Assembly: GCF_000143765.1 (NCBI RefSeq)
Contig: NZ_GL379770.1
Span: 2,134,903-2,198,902, forward strand
Direction: 5' to 3'
Source: Sphingobacterium spiritivorum ATCC 33861
GTDB taxonomy: Bacteria; Bacteroidota; Bacteroidia; Sphingobacteriales; Sphingobacteriaceae
DNA: 64,000 nucleotides
The notes under the pieces were generated by a model that was not told the origin of the DNA, did not search any database, and saw only the letters and a list, made by a program, of their open reading frames with translations. Positions 51,962 to 61,028 of this stretch are shown here, piece by piece. Made by a program: the position numbers and the translations under genes. Within the stretch, counting starts at the first letter, position 1, and every line of letters starts with the position of its first letter.

Positions 51962-53152
51962 ATGGAGACATTATTATTAGAATTTCAGACAAAAATAGCG
52001 CGTATATCCCTGGATATACAACGTTATCTGGTCCATCAAATGGATCTGAATAATCGTCTTATTGTAATAAAAGGTGCCAGAGGTGCCGGAAAAACTACTT
52101 TGCTTCTGCAATTGGCCAAGCTATATTTGCCGTTACAATCGACGCTGTATGTAAGTTTAGATCATATTTATTTTTTTGAGAACAAGCTGTATGATCTCGC
52201 AAAGCATTTTACTCAATTCGGAGGAACACATTTACTCCTTGACGAGGTTCACAAATACCCCAACTGGTCAAGAGAGATAAAACTTATTTACGATAACTTT
52301 CCGGAGCTTAACGTTATCTTCACTTCATCATCACTACTGGAAATTTATAAATCCGAGTCAGATCTGAGTCGCAGAGCTGTCAGTTATTATCTGAAAGAGC
52401 TTTCCTTCAGAGAGTTTATCATATTTGAAACAAAAAAAGTATTTCCCTTTCATTCGCTTTCAGAAATTTTAGAAAACCACAATGTTATTGCTACGGAAGT
52501 ATTAAATGAACTAAAACCCTTACCGCTATTTGAAAAATATCTGAAAACGGGAGCTTACCCCTATTACAAAGAGAATGAAGATCTATACATTCAGAAATTA
52601 CAAAACACAATTAATCTGATTATTGAAATAGATATCAATGCAGTTGAAGATTTACAATATGACACCTTAGTGAAACTAAAGAAATTGCTCATTACCGTTG
52701 CTTCGAGTGCACCATTTACGCCCAATATTACCAAACTGAGTGAAAAAGTCGGTGTTTCCCGTAACATGCTGGTACAAAGCATAAAAATTCTGGAACGTGC
52801 CGGACTCGTCAATGAATTGTACAAAGACAACTCAGGAATAGGGGTATTGACCAAGCCAGAAAAATTGTACCTGAACAACAGCAATCTGATGTATGCACTG
52901 GCAAAAGAAAACACCAATATAGGAAATGTCAGAGAAACGTTTTTCTTAAATCAATTTAAAGGCTTGCATGAGATAAACCTTTCAGAAACAGCCGATTTTG
53001 TGATTGATAAAAAGTATAGATTTGAAATCGGAGGTAAAAACAAAACCAAGAAACAAATAGCAAATATAGAAAATGCTTACGTTGCGAAAGACGGTATTGA
53101 AATAGGTTTTGGAAATATCATTCCGGTATGGCTTTTTGGTTTTATGTATTAG
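51962..53152 (+). CDS. AAA_14/DUF4143-type ATPase
   Basis: This 396-residue protein has a P-loop GARGAGKT (38-45), Walker B THLLLDEVHK (Asp94, Glu95), a sensor-like FTSSSLLEI and the ELSFREF motif near residue 157 that marks the AAA_14/DUF4143 family. The second half contains a winged-helix-like segment (ITKLSEKVGVSRNMLVQSIK) and a C-terminal restriction-endonuclease-like part (ADFVIDKKYRFEIGGKNKT). Family members are stand-alone ATPases of unknown role, often suspected mobile or toxin-antitoxin-like. A duplicated palindrome precedes the gene, and I see no partner gene. Confidence 0.85.
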   Translation: METLLLEFQTKIARISLDIQRYLVHQMDLNNRLIVIKGARGAGKTTLLLQLAKLYLPLQSTLYVSLDHIYFFENKLYDLAKHFTQFGGTHLLLDEVHKYPNWSREIKLIYDNFPELNVIFTSSSLLEIYKSESDLSRRAVSYYLKELSFREFIIFETKKVFPFHSLSEILENHNVIATEVLNELKPLPLFEKYLKTGAYPYYKENEDLYIQKLQNTINLIIEIDINAVEDLQYDTLVKLKKLLITVASSAPFTPNITKLSEKVGVSRNMLVQSIKILERAGLVNELYKDNSGIGVLTKPEKLYLNNSNLMYALAKENTNIGNVRETFFLNQFKGLHEINLSETADFVIDKKYRFEIGGKNKTKKQIANIENAYVAKDGIEIGFGNIIPVWLFGFMY

Positions 53153-53238
53153 CCTCCCTTTACAGGGGTTACCAATACATCACGTATCTCACAAGCATTT
53201 AACCTGTCACCGCACTTATTCTACAAGTCACTAATAAC

Positions 53239-53276
53239 AACGAGCCCCTGATCCGGCGGGCGGACAGGGACTCGTT
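53239..53276. terminator. Hairpin between convergent ATPase and nagB genes
   Basis: AACGAGCCCCTG pairs with CAGGGACTCGTT with one mismatch around a 14-base GC-rich loop. No T tract follows on either strand, so it is only a candidate terminator for the two converging genes. Confidence 0.4.
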
Positions 53277-53334
53277 CACATACTTTTTAAAAAACGTCGT
53301 TTAGATGGGAGACAACCATCAAACACACATTTTT

Positions 53335-54081
53335 TTACGTTGCTGGATATGCCTTCCGGTCAAAAAAGAAATGACAGTCTTTATGCTTTCTTAAAATAGT
53401 AGAAGGCCACTCTGTATTGATCGGAGAGTTCAGCGTATGCTTCACCGCTTCTCTTTTATGCTCTCCTACTACTACACAAAACAACTGATCTGCATCCATA
53501 ATGGTCGGGATCGTTAAGGTCAGTGCATACTTAGGCACATCTTCAATAGTTGCGAAACACTCATCTACCACCTGTTGCATACGACATACTTCATCCAATT
53601 CAACCTGTTTAATAATATGACTATCTTCAAAATCAGCTACAGGCGGATCATTAAAAGCAATATGGCCATTCTGACCTATACCCAGACACACTACATCTAT
53701 GGGTGCCACGCTGATCAGTGCTGATATCCGCGCAATCTCCTCAGCTGCCGGCTGATCCGGATTTATAAAATATTTCCCTTTCGGATGAATATGTCTGAAC
53801 AATCTGTTTTCCAGATAATTTGAAAAAAGCTGGGGAGCACCGGTTTCCAGCTCCAGATACTCATCCATATTAAACGCTACAATTTTTGACCACTCAATTT
53901 TCGTTGATTTAGCGAGGTAATCGAGCATAAAATCCTGTGAAGGCGCAGCAGCAAAGATTACCCGAATCTCATCCTTCTTTGTTTGCAATTCCACAAGTGC
54001 GGCTTCTATAGCCTTCCCTGCCCGTTCACCTATCTCCTGTGCAGTATCGGCAACATCAATATTCAATTTCTCTAAAAGCAT
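53335..54081 (-). CDS. nagB: Glucosamine-6-phosphate deaminase/isomerase
   Basis: This 248-residue enzyme converts glucosamine-6-phosphate to fructose-6-phosphate and ammonia in the cytoplasm. The family motifs are present: SKIVAFNMDEYLELE near residue 66, and LGIGQNGHIAFNDPP near 133, which contains the catalytic His. The length is slightly below the 266 of E. coli NagB. It is the last gene of the leftward susC-susD-fasciclin-GH16 group, 37 bases after GH16. This links the locus to amino-sugar catabolism. No nagA is in view, so the deacetylase must lie elsewhere. Confidence 0.92.
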   Translation of the reverse strand: MLLEKLNIDVADTAQEIGERAGKAIEAALVELQTKKDEIRVIFAAAPSQDFMLDYLAKSTKIEWSKIVAFNMDEYLELETGAPQLFSNYLENRLFRHIHPKGKYFINPDQPAAEEIARISALISVAPIDVVCLGIGQNGHIAFNDPPVADFEDSHIIKQVELDEVCRMQQVVDECFATIEDVPKYALTLTIPTIMDADQLFCVVVGEHKREAVKHTLNSPINTEWPSTILRKHKDCHFFFDRKAYPAT

Positions 54082-54118
54082 ATAATCACTATTTAATAAA
54101 AAATTACGTTCCTCCTAA

Positions 54119-54865
54119 CTATTGTTTTACAAAACGGACACTATCTATCACTATTTCCTGTTCTTTAAGATCAGAAGGCATTTGTCCGCGGAACAACCAC
54201 AGATTTAGTTTCAACTTCTCGTTCTTTTCTTTCGGAATCTGCTTTCCGGTATAGGTCCACTCCTGAATCGGACGGGATAAGCCCTTACTATCTGTATAGC
54301 TGCTGGCAAAAGCAATCTGCTTTTCCTGCCAGTCAAAGTAATGCTGCGTTTGTCCCAGATTGGGAGCAATATCAAAGCGCACTTTATTTCCTGCTATTGT
54401 AGATGGTTGGGACACAAACTGAGCATTTACGTTATCCGCTACAGCCCATTTTGAAAACTCGATATCGATCTCCTCCTCATCATTCAGGTAAGTAAAAAGT
54501 CCTGCCACAACATTCTTATCCAGCTGATTAATATCCGAGCCGATGTAAAAGATGTATTTACCATATCCCATAGACTTTTTAGCGGTCACACCGGCGCAAT
54601 ACCAGTTGCCTCCCTCCTGTCTTATTTTGAGATGTAAGCGGTTTGTCCCGTCTACCCAGACATTTTTATCTGAGTCTGAAAACCGGTTAGGCCCGGGACC
54701 TTCTGTTTTATTATTCGTAGTACGAACAATCCAATCCATACCCGAGAAACTGATTACCCGGTCCGTAGGTACAACAGGTTTGTCCACTTCTACAGATGAC
54801 CCTCCGCAGTTCACCAGAAATACGACAAGTGCGAAGGCGCTGAATTTTAAGCTATACCATTTCAT
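54119..54865 (-). CDS. Glycoside hydrolase family 16-like lipoprotein
   Basis: This 248-residue lipoprotein has a lipobox ending FLVNC (Cys20). The catalytic ExDxE motif of GH16 reads EEIDIEF (Glu132, Asp134, Glu136) after KNVVAGLFTYLND, and GYGKYIFYIGSD precedes it as in jelly-roll beta-glycanases. GH16 contains laminarinases, agarases, endo-beta-galactosidases and some chitin-glucan enzymes. With GH20 and NagB nearby, an amino-sugar-containing glycan such as poly-LacNAc/keratan-type or chitin-glucan is plausible, but not shown. Probably on the cell surface next to the SusCD complex. Confidence 0.82.
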   Translation of the reverse strand: MKWYSLKFSAFALVVFLVNCGGSSVEVDKPVVPTDRVISFSGMDWIVRTTNNKTEGPGPNRFSDSDKNVWVDGTNRLHLKIRQEGGNWYCAGVTAKKSMGYGKYIFYIGSDINQLDKNVVAGLFTYLNDEEEIDIEFSKWAVADNVNAQFVSQPSTIAGNKVRFDIAPNLGQTQHYFDWQEKQIAFASSYTDSKGLSRPIQEWTYTGKQIPKEKNEKLKLNLWLFRGQMPSDLKEQEIVIDSVRFVKQ

Positions 54866-54866
54866 A

Positions 54867-56309
54867 TTACTTCGCTATAATATTGATTTTGATATCTTCC
54901 AGTACTGCACCCGCTTTATCCCGGGCAGTCAGCAGCAAACTTTTAGTTCCTAAAGTTTCACCATTATGGATAAATACTATATTCCTAAGATCTAAATCCA
55001 GCTGCGAAAAACGGCTACCTTTTTTCAGTACCTCTGCACCTTTTATAAACCATCCGAAAGCAGGCAGATCATCTATAGTATAGATAATATCAGCGGCCGA
55101 TGCGCCGTCAACTTTGAGATTATCATTGGAAAGTACATACATTCCTCCGTTGCTGACTTCAAAATCCTGTTGCTTTTGCAACACCAGTTCCGAATCTCCA
55201 GTCGCCAGAGTAGCAATCAGCATCGGCTTCGCCAGCGTAGGATGTTCCTTAGATGCGATTTCATCAGTTTCGTCAGATCCCGGCTGACCATCCAGCATGA
55301 AAGACTTCAATCCTGTGGGTTTACGCTCTTTGTAGTAATCCGTAAGGTCAAATTTGAATGTACTGACTTTACTTGTCTTGATCGATGCAATACGCGGAGA
55401 TGTAGGGAACACCGCATTAGTGAAATTCAGCGAAGCCTCTACCCATGAAGTACTAGGCGTTTCAAACAGATTGAGATCAACTCCTTTCGCTGCTGTAAAA
55501 GATACAGCCAGTTGCAATTTAAGATCTGTCACTACACCTTGTTTCTTGAAATCTGCGAAGTCAAACATCAAAAAAGCCTTACGGTCGTAGTCACCGTTAT
55601 TGCTTACATTCTTGATTTTCAACAATGTATTTGTACCAAAGTTTTTGGTTGATTCAATCCCGCCATTGACATAGCTGTCGTGTTTCGGAAAAATAGTGTC
55701 CTGCAACAGATTCGGATTGACAGCATTGGCATCACCCGTAGGTGCAGAATAGAAAACAACAAAATTTACAACATGAATAACACCGTTATCAGGCACCAGA
55801 TTGGACGTCCGGATCTGCCATTGTCTGTTTGTACCTTCGTTGATCAGCCCGACATAGGTACTGGTATGCGACAAGTACATAATCTGGCCGTTTTCTGTAG
55901 TATAAGCAATAGGTCTGTTGCTGGGTGCTAAAGCCGGATCATTAAAATTAACGACACTCTTGACAATATGATACCGTAGTATATTTTTTAATATCGGAAG
56001 CGGAATAGCGGCTATGCTAGCATATCCATTCTCTTTCAGATAAGCCGTAAATGCCTGATTATTGGGAACAATAAATGTTGCAGGAGTGGTACCTTCATAG
56101 AACGATGCAAACTGAGTCCGTTCTACAGCCTCTGCAAACATCGAAAGAGATTCATTTCCTTTGATATAGGCCAATGCAGACATATTCAGTTTACTGTTGT
56201 CCGGCGCATTTTCATAGTCAAAGCTTTCCTGGATTTCACAACTGAAGAGCAAAACCAATATACTCATCCCCAACAGGGAATGCGTAATTATATGTTTTAT
56301 CTTTTTCAT
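54867..56309 (-). CDS. Fasciclin plus DNRLRE-type surface lipoprotein
   Basis: I choose the ATG at 56309 (MKKIKHIITHSLLGMSILVL), which gives a clean lipobox (LLFSC, Cys24) and starts four bases after the SusD stop; an ATG further up would overlap SusD. The ~480-residue product has a fasciclin (FAS1)-like domain near residues 40-195 (ATFIVPNNQAFTAYLKENGY). A DNRLRE-like beta-sandwich near 205-360 (DSYVNGGIESTKNFGTNTLL and RKAFLMFDF) and a C-terminal beta-sandwich follow. This makes a good surface glycan-binding protein candidate for the locus. No catalytic motif is visible. Confidence 0.8.
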   Translation of the reverse strand: MKKIKHIITHSLLGMSILVLLFSCEIQESFDYENAPDNSKLNMSALAYIKGNESLSMFAEAVERTQFASFYEGTTPATFIVPNNQAFTAYLKENGYASIAAIPLPILKNILRYHIVKSVVNFNDPALAPSNRPIAYTTENGQIMYLSHTSTYVGLINEGTNRQWQIRTSNLVPDNGVIHVVNFVVFYSAPTGDANAVNPNLLQDTIFPKHDSYVNGGIESTKNFGTNTLLKIKNVSNNGDYDRKAFLMFDFADFKKQGVVTDLKLQLAVSFTAAKGVDLNLFETPSTSWVEASLNFTNAVFPTSPRIASIKTSKVSTFKFDLTDYYKERKPTGLKSFMLDGQPGSDETDEIASKEHPTLAKPMLIATLATGDSELVLQKQQDFEVSNGGMYVLSNDNLKVDGASAADIIYTIDDLPAFGWFIKGAEVLKKGSRFSQLDLDLRNIVFIHNGETLGTKSLLLTARDKAGAVLEDIKINIIAK

Positions 56310-56313
56310 ATGA

Positions 56314-57687
56314 TTACTTATAAAATTCATTTTGGTTAAGGTTAGGGTTTCTGAGAACAGCACTTTCATGAATCGGCCATACAAGATTACGCTCATCAGC
56401 AAGGCCGTTGATAGGTTTCATTGTGGAGATTGCTTTACCTGTACGTACCAGGTCAAACCAGCGGTGTCCTTCAAAGCATAATTCGATCGAGCGTTCATGC
56501 AGGATAGCATTCACCAGATTTCCATAAAGATTGTTTGCTGAAGCCTCATCCATGACCGAAAGTCCGGCACGGCGACGAATACGGTTCAGCAGTTCCAATG
56601 CTTCTGTTGGTTGCTGCAACTGTGCATGCGCCTCAGCTTTTAACAATATAATATCTGCTAATCGCGTCAGCACGATATTATTAGAAGAAGGATCTGCACT
56701 CTCATCATTAAAGCCCTGACCAAAGAATTTCCATATTTTACGGGGTTGTACCTGAGTTACATCATAGATACGGGCCTTGCGTAAGTCTCCCTGTTCGATA
56801 GATGCAATAAAACTGGTACTTGGCACATAATCACTATCTGAACCGATAGCGTACAATATGCGCAGGCCGTTCGTTTGTGTCTCGTTGTATCCGACCTCAA
56901 AAATACTTTCAGTACTGCTTCCTTTTACGAAGATATCGTTCCAGTCACTCATAGCTACCAGGCTATATTGCGGGTCTCCCAGTATATTCTGAGCTGCAGC
57001 AATTGCCTTGTCATATTTCTTTTGCCACATATAGAGCTGTGTCAGGTAAGCATAGGCAGCACCTTTGGTGATCAGTACACGGTTACGTGCTCCGGAATAA
57101 CTGCTCGCACAGTTTTCAGTAGCAAAGAGCAAATCCTCTTCTACTTTAGCCAGTACCTCTGCTGTGGTATTTTGCTTTACAAACAAATCCTGCTCTACAC
57201 TTTCATAGGGCTCTGTGATAAGCGGAACCTCTCCCCAGATACGCACCAGATAGAAGTAAGCTATTGCACGCAGCGCATGAGATTGTCCCAGTAATTGTTT
57301 TTTAAGTTCACTTTCTCCCTCTCCAAATACTTGCGGGGTATATTTGATGGCATAATTTGCACGTGATATCAGCGTGTAAAAATTATCCCATCTTGCCGAA
57401 TTGATAATTGGAGTAAGAACGTTCTGCTGCAACGCAAACGGGTCTCCCGAATGGCGGGTTGTCACATTATCTGCACGCCCTTCACCCCAATAGGCAAAAT
57501 TAAGACGAAACAGGGATTGCATACTGTTATATATACCGTTGACACCAGCTTGTGCATCACTCGGTTTTTTATAATAACCTTGTCCCGAAAAATTACTGAT
57601 CGGATCCTTATCCAGAAGTGAATCTGAACAGGCCGTAGTCATCAGCAACACGAAACCGGCGAATATATATTTAAAAGATCTTTTCAT
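56314..57687 (-). CDS. SusD/RagB-family outer membrane lipoprotein, third locus
   Basis: This 457-residue lipoprotein has a lipobox ending LMTTAC (Cys20). The SusD pattern is present: SDSLLDKDPISNFSGQGYYK at the mature N-terminus, LLGQSHALRAIAYFYLVRIW in the helical repeat, and ESAVLRNPNLNQNEFYK at the C-terminus. It follows its SusC partner by 10 bases. It should capture the target glycan at the surface for import. The neighbours (GH16-like, NagB, GH20, sugar transporter) point to an amino-sugar glycan. Confidence 0.94.
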   Translation of the reverse strand: MKRSFKYIFAGFVLLMTTACSDSLLDKDPISNFSGQGYYKKPSDAQAGVNGIYNSMQSLFRLNFAYWGEGRADNVTTRHSGDPFALQQNVLTPIINSARWDNFYTLISRANYAIKYTPQVFGEGESELKKQLLGQSHALRAIAYFYLVRIWGEVPLITEPYESVEQDLFVKQNTTAEVLAKVEEDLLFATENCASSYSGARNRVLITKGAAYAYLTQLYMWQKKYDKAIAAAQNILGDPQYSLVAMSDWNDIFVKGSSTESIFEVGYNETQTNGLRILYAIGSDSDYVPSTSFIASIEQGDLRKARIYDVTQVQPRKIWKFFGQGFNDESADPSSNNIVLTRLADIILLKAEAHAQLQQPTEALELLNRIRRRAGLSVMDEASANNLYGNLVNAILHERSIELCFEGHRWFDLVRTGKAISTMKPINGLADERNLVWPIHESAVLRNPNLNQNEFYK

Positions 57688-57697
57688 GGCTAATTAA

Positions 57698-60600
57698 TTA
57701 AAGTCCAAAGATTAAACCGAACATATAGGTACGACTCTGCGGATACGAACCTTCATCCAAACCGACACGAAGTCCTGAATAAGAGTTTACATCGGGATCA
57801 AAACCGGTGTATTTCGTCCAGGTGATCAGGTTAGTTGCAGTTACAAAGGCATCCAGCTTACGCATTCCGATTCTTTTTATCCAATCCGATTTGAAGGAAT
57901 ATCTCAGATTAACATTTTTCAGTTTGATGTATGAGCCATCCTCTACCCAGCGGCTTTGCACTCTGCTGTCAGACTGCTTCGGATCATCGCGAATAAGACG
58001 CGGGAAGTCTGTCACATCCCCCTGTTGACGCCATCTGTTCAGAGCATCCGTAGACAGGTTGTTGTAACGTACAATAGAGTTGCGCTGATGATTTAGTTCA
58101 CTGTAAATCTCATTACCGACAGAATATTGGAAAAATACATTCAGGTGGAAATTTTTATAACTGAAATCATTGGAAATACCTCCAAAATATTTAGGCTCTG
58201 CATAACCGATAATCTCTCTGTCATCCTGATTGATGATATTATCATTGTTTACATCTTTCCAGATAGGATCTCCTCCAACGAATACCGGACCGTTAGCACC
58301 ATTGGTAACTCCGTTCACGTTATCTTCGTCACGGGAGTAAACACCCTGAAAACGCCATCCATAAAACACACCTATCGGCAATCCCTCCTGCAGAATATGG
58401 AAATTACCATTCTGTATGTAACCATTGGTTAACAGGTTTTTAGGTAAAGATGTTATTTTATTACGGTTGAGACTGACATTAATATTGGTATTCCAGGTGA
58501 AAGCGCCTTCCAGATTACGGGTCTGTAAGCTAAATTCCAGACCACGGTTTTCGATAGAACCTATATTCTGTGTTATATATTCAAAACCTGTAGTGCTTGG
58601 AATAGGCACATTGTATAACAAGTCTTTTGTTTTCTTCAGATAAGCATCAGTAGAGAACATGATCCTGTTGTTGATGAAACCCAGCTCCAGACCTAAGTTA
58701 TATTGTTTTGTCGTCTCCCATGTAAGGCTAGCATTAGGCATTACTGTCGGTGAGGCACCCGAAAAGTCCAGATAATTCGTACCTAAAGTGAACTCTCCGC
58801 GTGAAGTGTAATCACCTATTGCTTCATTTCCGGTACTACCCAGACTGAAGCGCAGCTTACCATCACTCAACCAACCCAGATCTTTCACTGCCTGTTCCTC
58901 CACAAAACGCCATCCTGCAGATGCTGAAGGGAAGTAACCGAATCGCTTGTCACGACCAAAACGGGATGAACCGTCTGCACGCAGGTTAAATTCTAACAGA
59001 TATTTTCCCTTGTAATCGTATGTCGCTCTACCAAAATAAGAAAGCATCGCATGCTCTGAAGCAACATTTACACCCTGATTCGAAATCACGGAAGCAGCAT
59101 TTAAAGTGGTGATATCATCACTTGGAAAATACATACCATCTAATCCGGTACGATCATAACGCCATTTCTGAAAACTCATACCCAGTACCGCACCAAAATT
59201 GTGCTTGTTATCAATATTCTTGGTATAAGTAAAGTAACTTTCATTACCCCATGTAAGATTGCCTGTAGAGCGCACACCTCCTGTGTTGTATCCTTCGCGG
59301 TAATCCAATATAGAAGGCATAAATTCATCTTCCTTCATAGCAATGTAATCCAGATTCACATTACTTCTGAATTTCAGATCTTTGTAAATATCGATTTCCA
59401 GATACTGACTACCAATAATACGGTTACTCTTGTTGAGGTTGGTCGCATAGAGCGCCATCCCTACCGGATTACGCTGACCGATCATGTATCCGTTCAGTGA
59501 TCCGTCCGGCAGATACATAGACATATTAGGCGGACGTACGAGCAGACTCCGGATAATGCTCAGGTTGCCCGATCCCGCTGCATTGGTACGGTTGTTTACC
59601 GCATTTGTATACGATACACTTTGTCCGATACGGATCCGATCAGAAATATTGAAATCTACATTGAGCCGTGAGGTGAATCGTTTGTAGTTGGAATTGAGTA
59701 TGACTCCATCCTGATCCAGATAAGACGAGCTCCAGGCATATTTGGTTCCCTGATTACCGCCACGTACAGATAGATCTATTTTATATTGCTTGGCACTTCG
59801 CATCAGCTCATCCTGCCAGTCCACATCCCCGTTGTTCATGGGATTTAGAGAGTCAATAAGTGTATAATAAGGGTCTTCAGGAACGGCCATTGCGTTGTAG
59901 GAATCCAGAACAGCTTCGCGGTATTGTCTTGCATTCAATACGCTTAACTTACGCGTCAGCGAACTCACCCCTGTAGTTGCATTCAGCAATACTTCCGGCT
60001 TACCTTCTGCCCCGCGCTTGGTTGTGATCATGACAACCCCGTTGGCAGCTCTTGAACCATAAATCGCTGTCGATGCAGCATCTTTCAGGATTTCCATAGA
60101 AGCGATATCACTTGGATTGATATCTGCAAGCGGATTCAAGCCCGAATTTTCAGTACCGTTCAGAGAAGAAATAGAATTTGACTCAATCGGAATACCATCC
60201 ACAACAAAGAGTGGATTATTTCCGGAATTCAATGAGGAGTTACCACGTACACGAATGGTCATCTCGCCTCCCGGCGCTCCGGAGTTAGAAGATACCTGTA
60301 CTCCTGCTGCCCGTCCCTGCAGAATAGATAAAGGATCCTGTAATGTGGTTTTCTCAATTTCGCTTGCCCCTACAGACACTACAGAACCGGTCAGATTCCG
60401 TCTTTTCTGCCGGCCGTATCCTACGACAACAGTCTCTTCCATTAGTGTTGAAAGACTGTTCAGAGAGATGTTGTACACATTGCGGGTGTCGACCTTTACG
60501 GTCTGACTGGTATACCCCAAAAATGAAAAAACCAGAGACTGCCCTTCACGGACATCTTTTAAGGTGAAATTACCGGAATTATCGGTGCTAATACCGGAGT

Positions 60601-60793
60601 TTTGCCCCATGAGCAAGACGCTCACTCCCGGAAGAGGCTCTTTAGTAGCAGCATCAATGACTTTTCCTGAAACCTGTTTTTGCTGTGCAAATGTTAAGCC
60701 CGGAACGGACAACACCAAACCCAAAAACCAAATCGTCAGAAAAAAGGCACGATTGCTCCCTTTTGTTTTTTGATGATTAGTAATAAATATCAT
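57698..60793 (-). CDS. SusC/RagA-family TonB-dependent transporter without STN, third locus
   Basis: This 1031-residue importer has a signal segment (FFLTIWFLGLVLSVPGLTFA). The regulatory beta-sandwich (VSGKVIDAATKEPLPGVSVL) starts right after it, with no STN domain between, unlike the other two SusC proteins here. The plug bears STAIYGSRAANGVVMITTKR and the barrel ends in YMFGLIFGL. Absence of STN and of FecR/sigma genes fits regulation by the divergent LacI-type gene instead. The promoter region contains one of two identical operators overlapping the likely -33 element. Confidence 0.94.
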   Translation of the reverse strand: MIFITNHQKTKGSNRAFFLTIWFLGLVLSVPGLTFAQQKQVSGKVIDAATKEPLPGVSVLLMGQNSGISTDNSGNFTLKDVREGQSLVFSFLGYTSQTVKVDTRNVYNISLNSLSTLMEETVVVGYGRQKRRNLTGSVVSVGASEIEKTTLQDPLSILQGRAAGVQVSSNSGAPGGEMTIRVRGNSSLNSGNNPLFVVDGIPIESNSISSLNGTENSGLNPLADINPSDIASMEILKDAASTAIYGSRAANGVVMITTKRGAEGKPEVLLNATTGVSSLTRKLSVLNARQYREAVLDSYNAMAVPEDPYYTLIDSLNPMNNGDVDWQDELMRSAKQYKIDLSVRGGNQGTKYAWSSSYLDQDGVILNSNYKRFTSRLNVDFNISDRIRIGQSVSYTNAVNNRTNAAGSGNLSIIRSLLVRPPNMSMYLPDGSLNGYMIGQRNPVGMALYATNLNKSNRIIGSQYLEIDIYKDLKFRSNVNLDYIAMKEDEFMPSILDYREGYNTGGVRSTGNLTWGNESYFTYTKNIDNKHNFGAVLGMSFQKWRYDRTGLDGMYFPSDDITTLNAASVISNQGVNVASEHAMLSYFGRATYDYKGKYLLEFNLRADGSSRFGRDKRFGYFPSASAGWRFVEEQAVKDLGWLSDGKLRFSLGSTGNEAIGDYTSRGEFTLGTNYLDFSGASPTVMPNASLTWETTKQYNLGLELGFINNRIMFSTDAYLKKTKDLLYNVPIPSTTGFEYITQNIGSIENRGLEFSLQTRNLEGAFTWNTNINVSLNRNKITSLPKNLLTNGYIQNGNFHILQEGLPIGVFYGWRFQGVYSRDEDNVNGVTNGANGPVFVGGDPIWKDVNNDNIINQDDREIIGYAEPKYFGGISNDFSYKNFHLNVFFQYSVGNEIYSELNHQRNSIVRYNNLSTDALNRWRQQGDVTDFPRLIRDDPKQSDSRVQSRWVEDGSYIKLKNVNLRYSFKSDWIKRIGMRKLDAFVTATNLITWTKYTGFDPDVNSYSGLRVGLDEGSYPQSRTYMFGLIFGL

Positions 60794-60858
60794 AATTCAG
60801 ACTTTAGTTTATAGCATCTGTTATTTAGTTTAAGCAAGGTAGACAAAAAACAAATTCA

Positions 60859-60874
60859 ATGCAAATGTTTGCAT
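60859..60874. promoter_or_regulatory. LacI-type operator 1, susC side
   Basis: ATGCAAATGTTTGCAT has perfect 7-base arms around TG, the shape expected for LacI-family dimers. On the minus strand it contains TTTG (60862-60865), 20 bases upstream of a -7-like TACCTTG (60835-60841) for susC. The 21-base context is identical to the second site. Confidence 0.75.
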
Positions 60875-60934
60875 AAAAAAAAATTAAAATATTTGAATAA
60901 ATACATTTAAATCAAAATAAACAAACAATTATTA

Positions 60935-60950
60935 ATGCAAATGTTTGCAT
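60935..60950. promoter_or_regulatory. LacI-type operator 2, lacI side
   Basis: A second identical ATGCAAATGTTTGCAT lies 76 bases from the first, centre to centre. Its TTTG (60944-60947) lies 19 bases before a -7-like element (TA, three bases, TTTG at 60967-60975) leading to the lacI gene. The paired layout suggests joint repression of both divergent promoters, possibly by looping (inference). Confidence 0.72.
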
Positions 60951-61028
60951 AAAATTATAGATATTCTACAGTTTGAAATACGCAAAATTTGAATTAACTT
61001 CGGCAAAGCAAGTATAAAAGAAGTCAAT

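Noticed and set aside
56310..56402. Earlier start for the fasciclin lipoprotein
   Set aside because: It would overlap the SusD coding end and bury the lipoprotein signal; the ATG at 56309 gives a proper lipobox.
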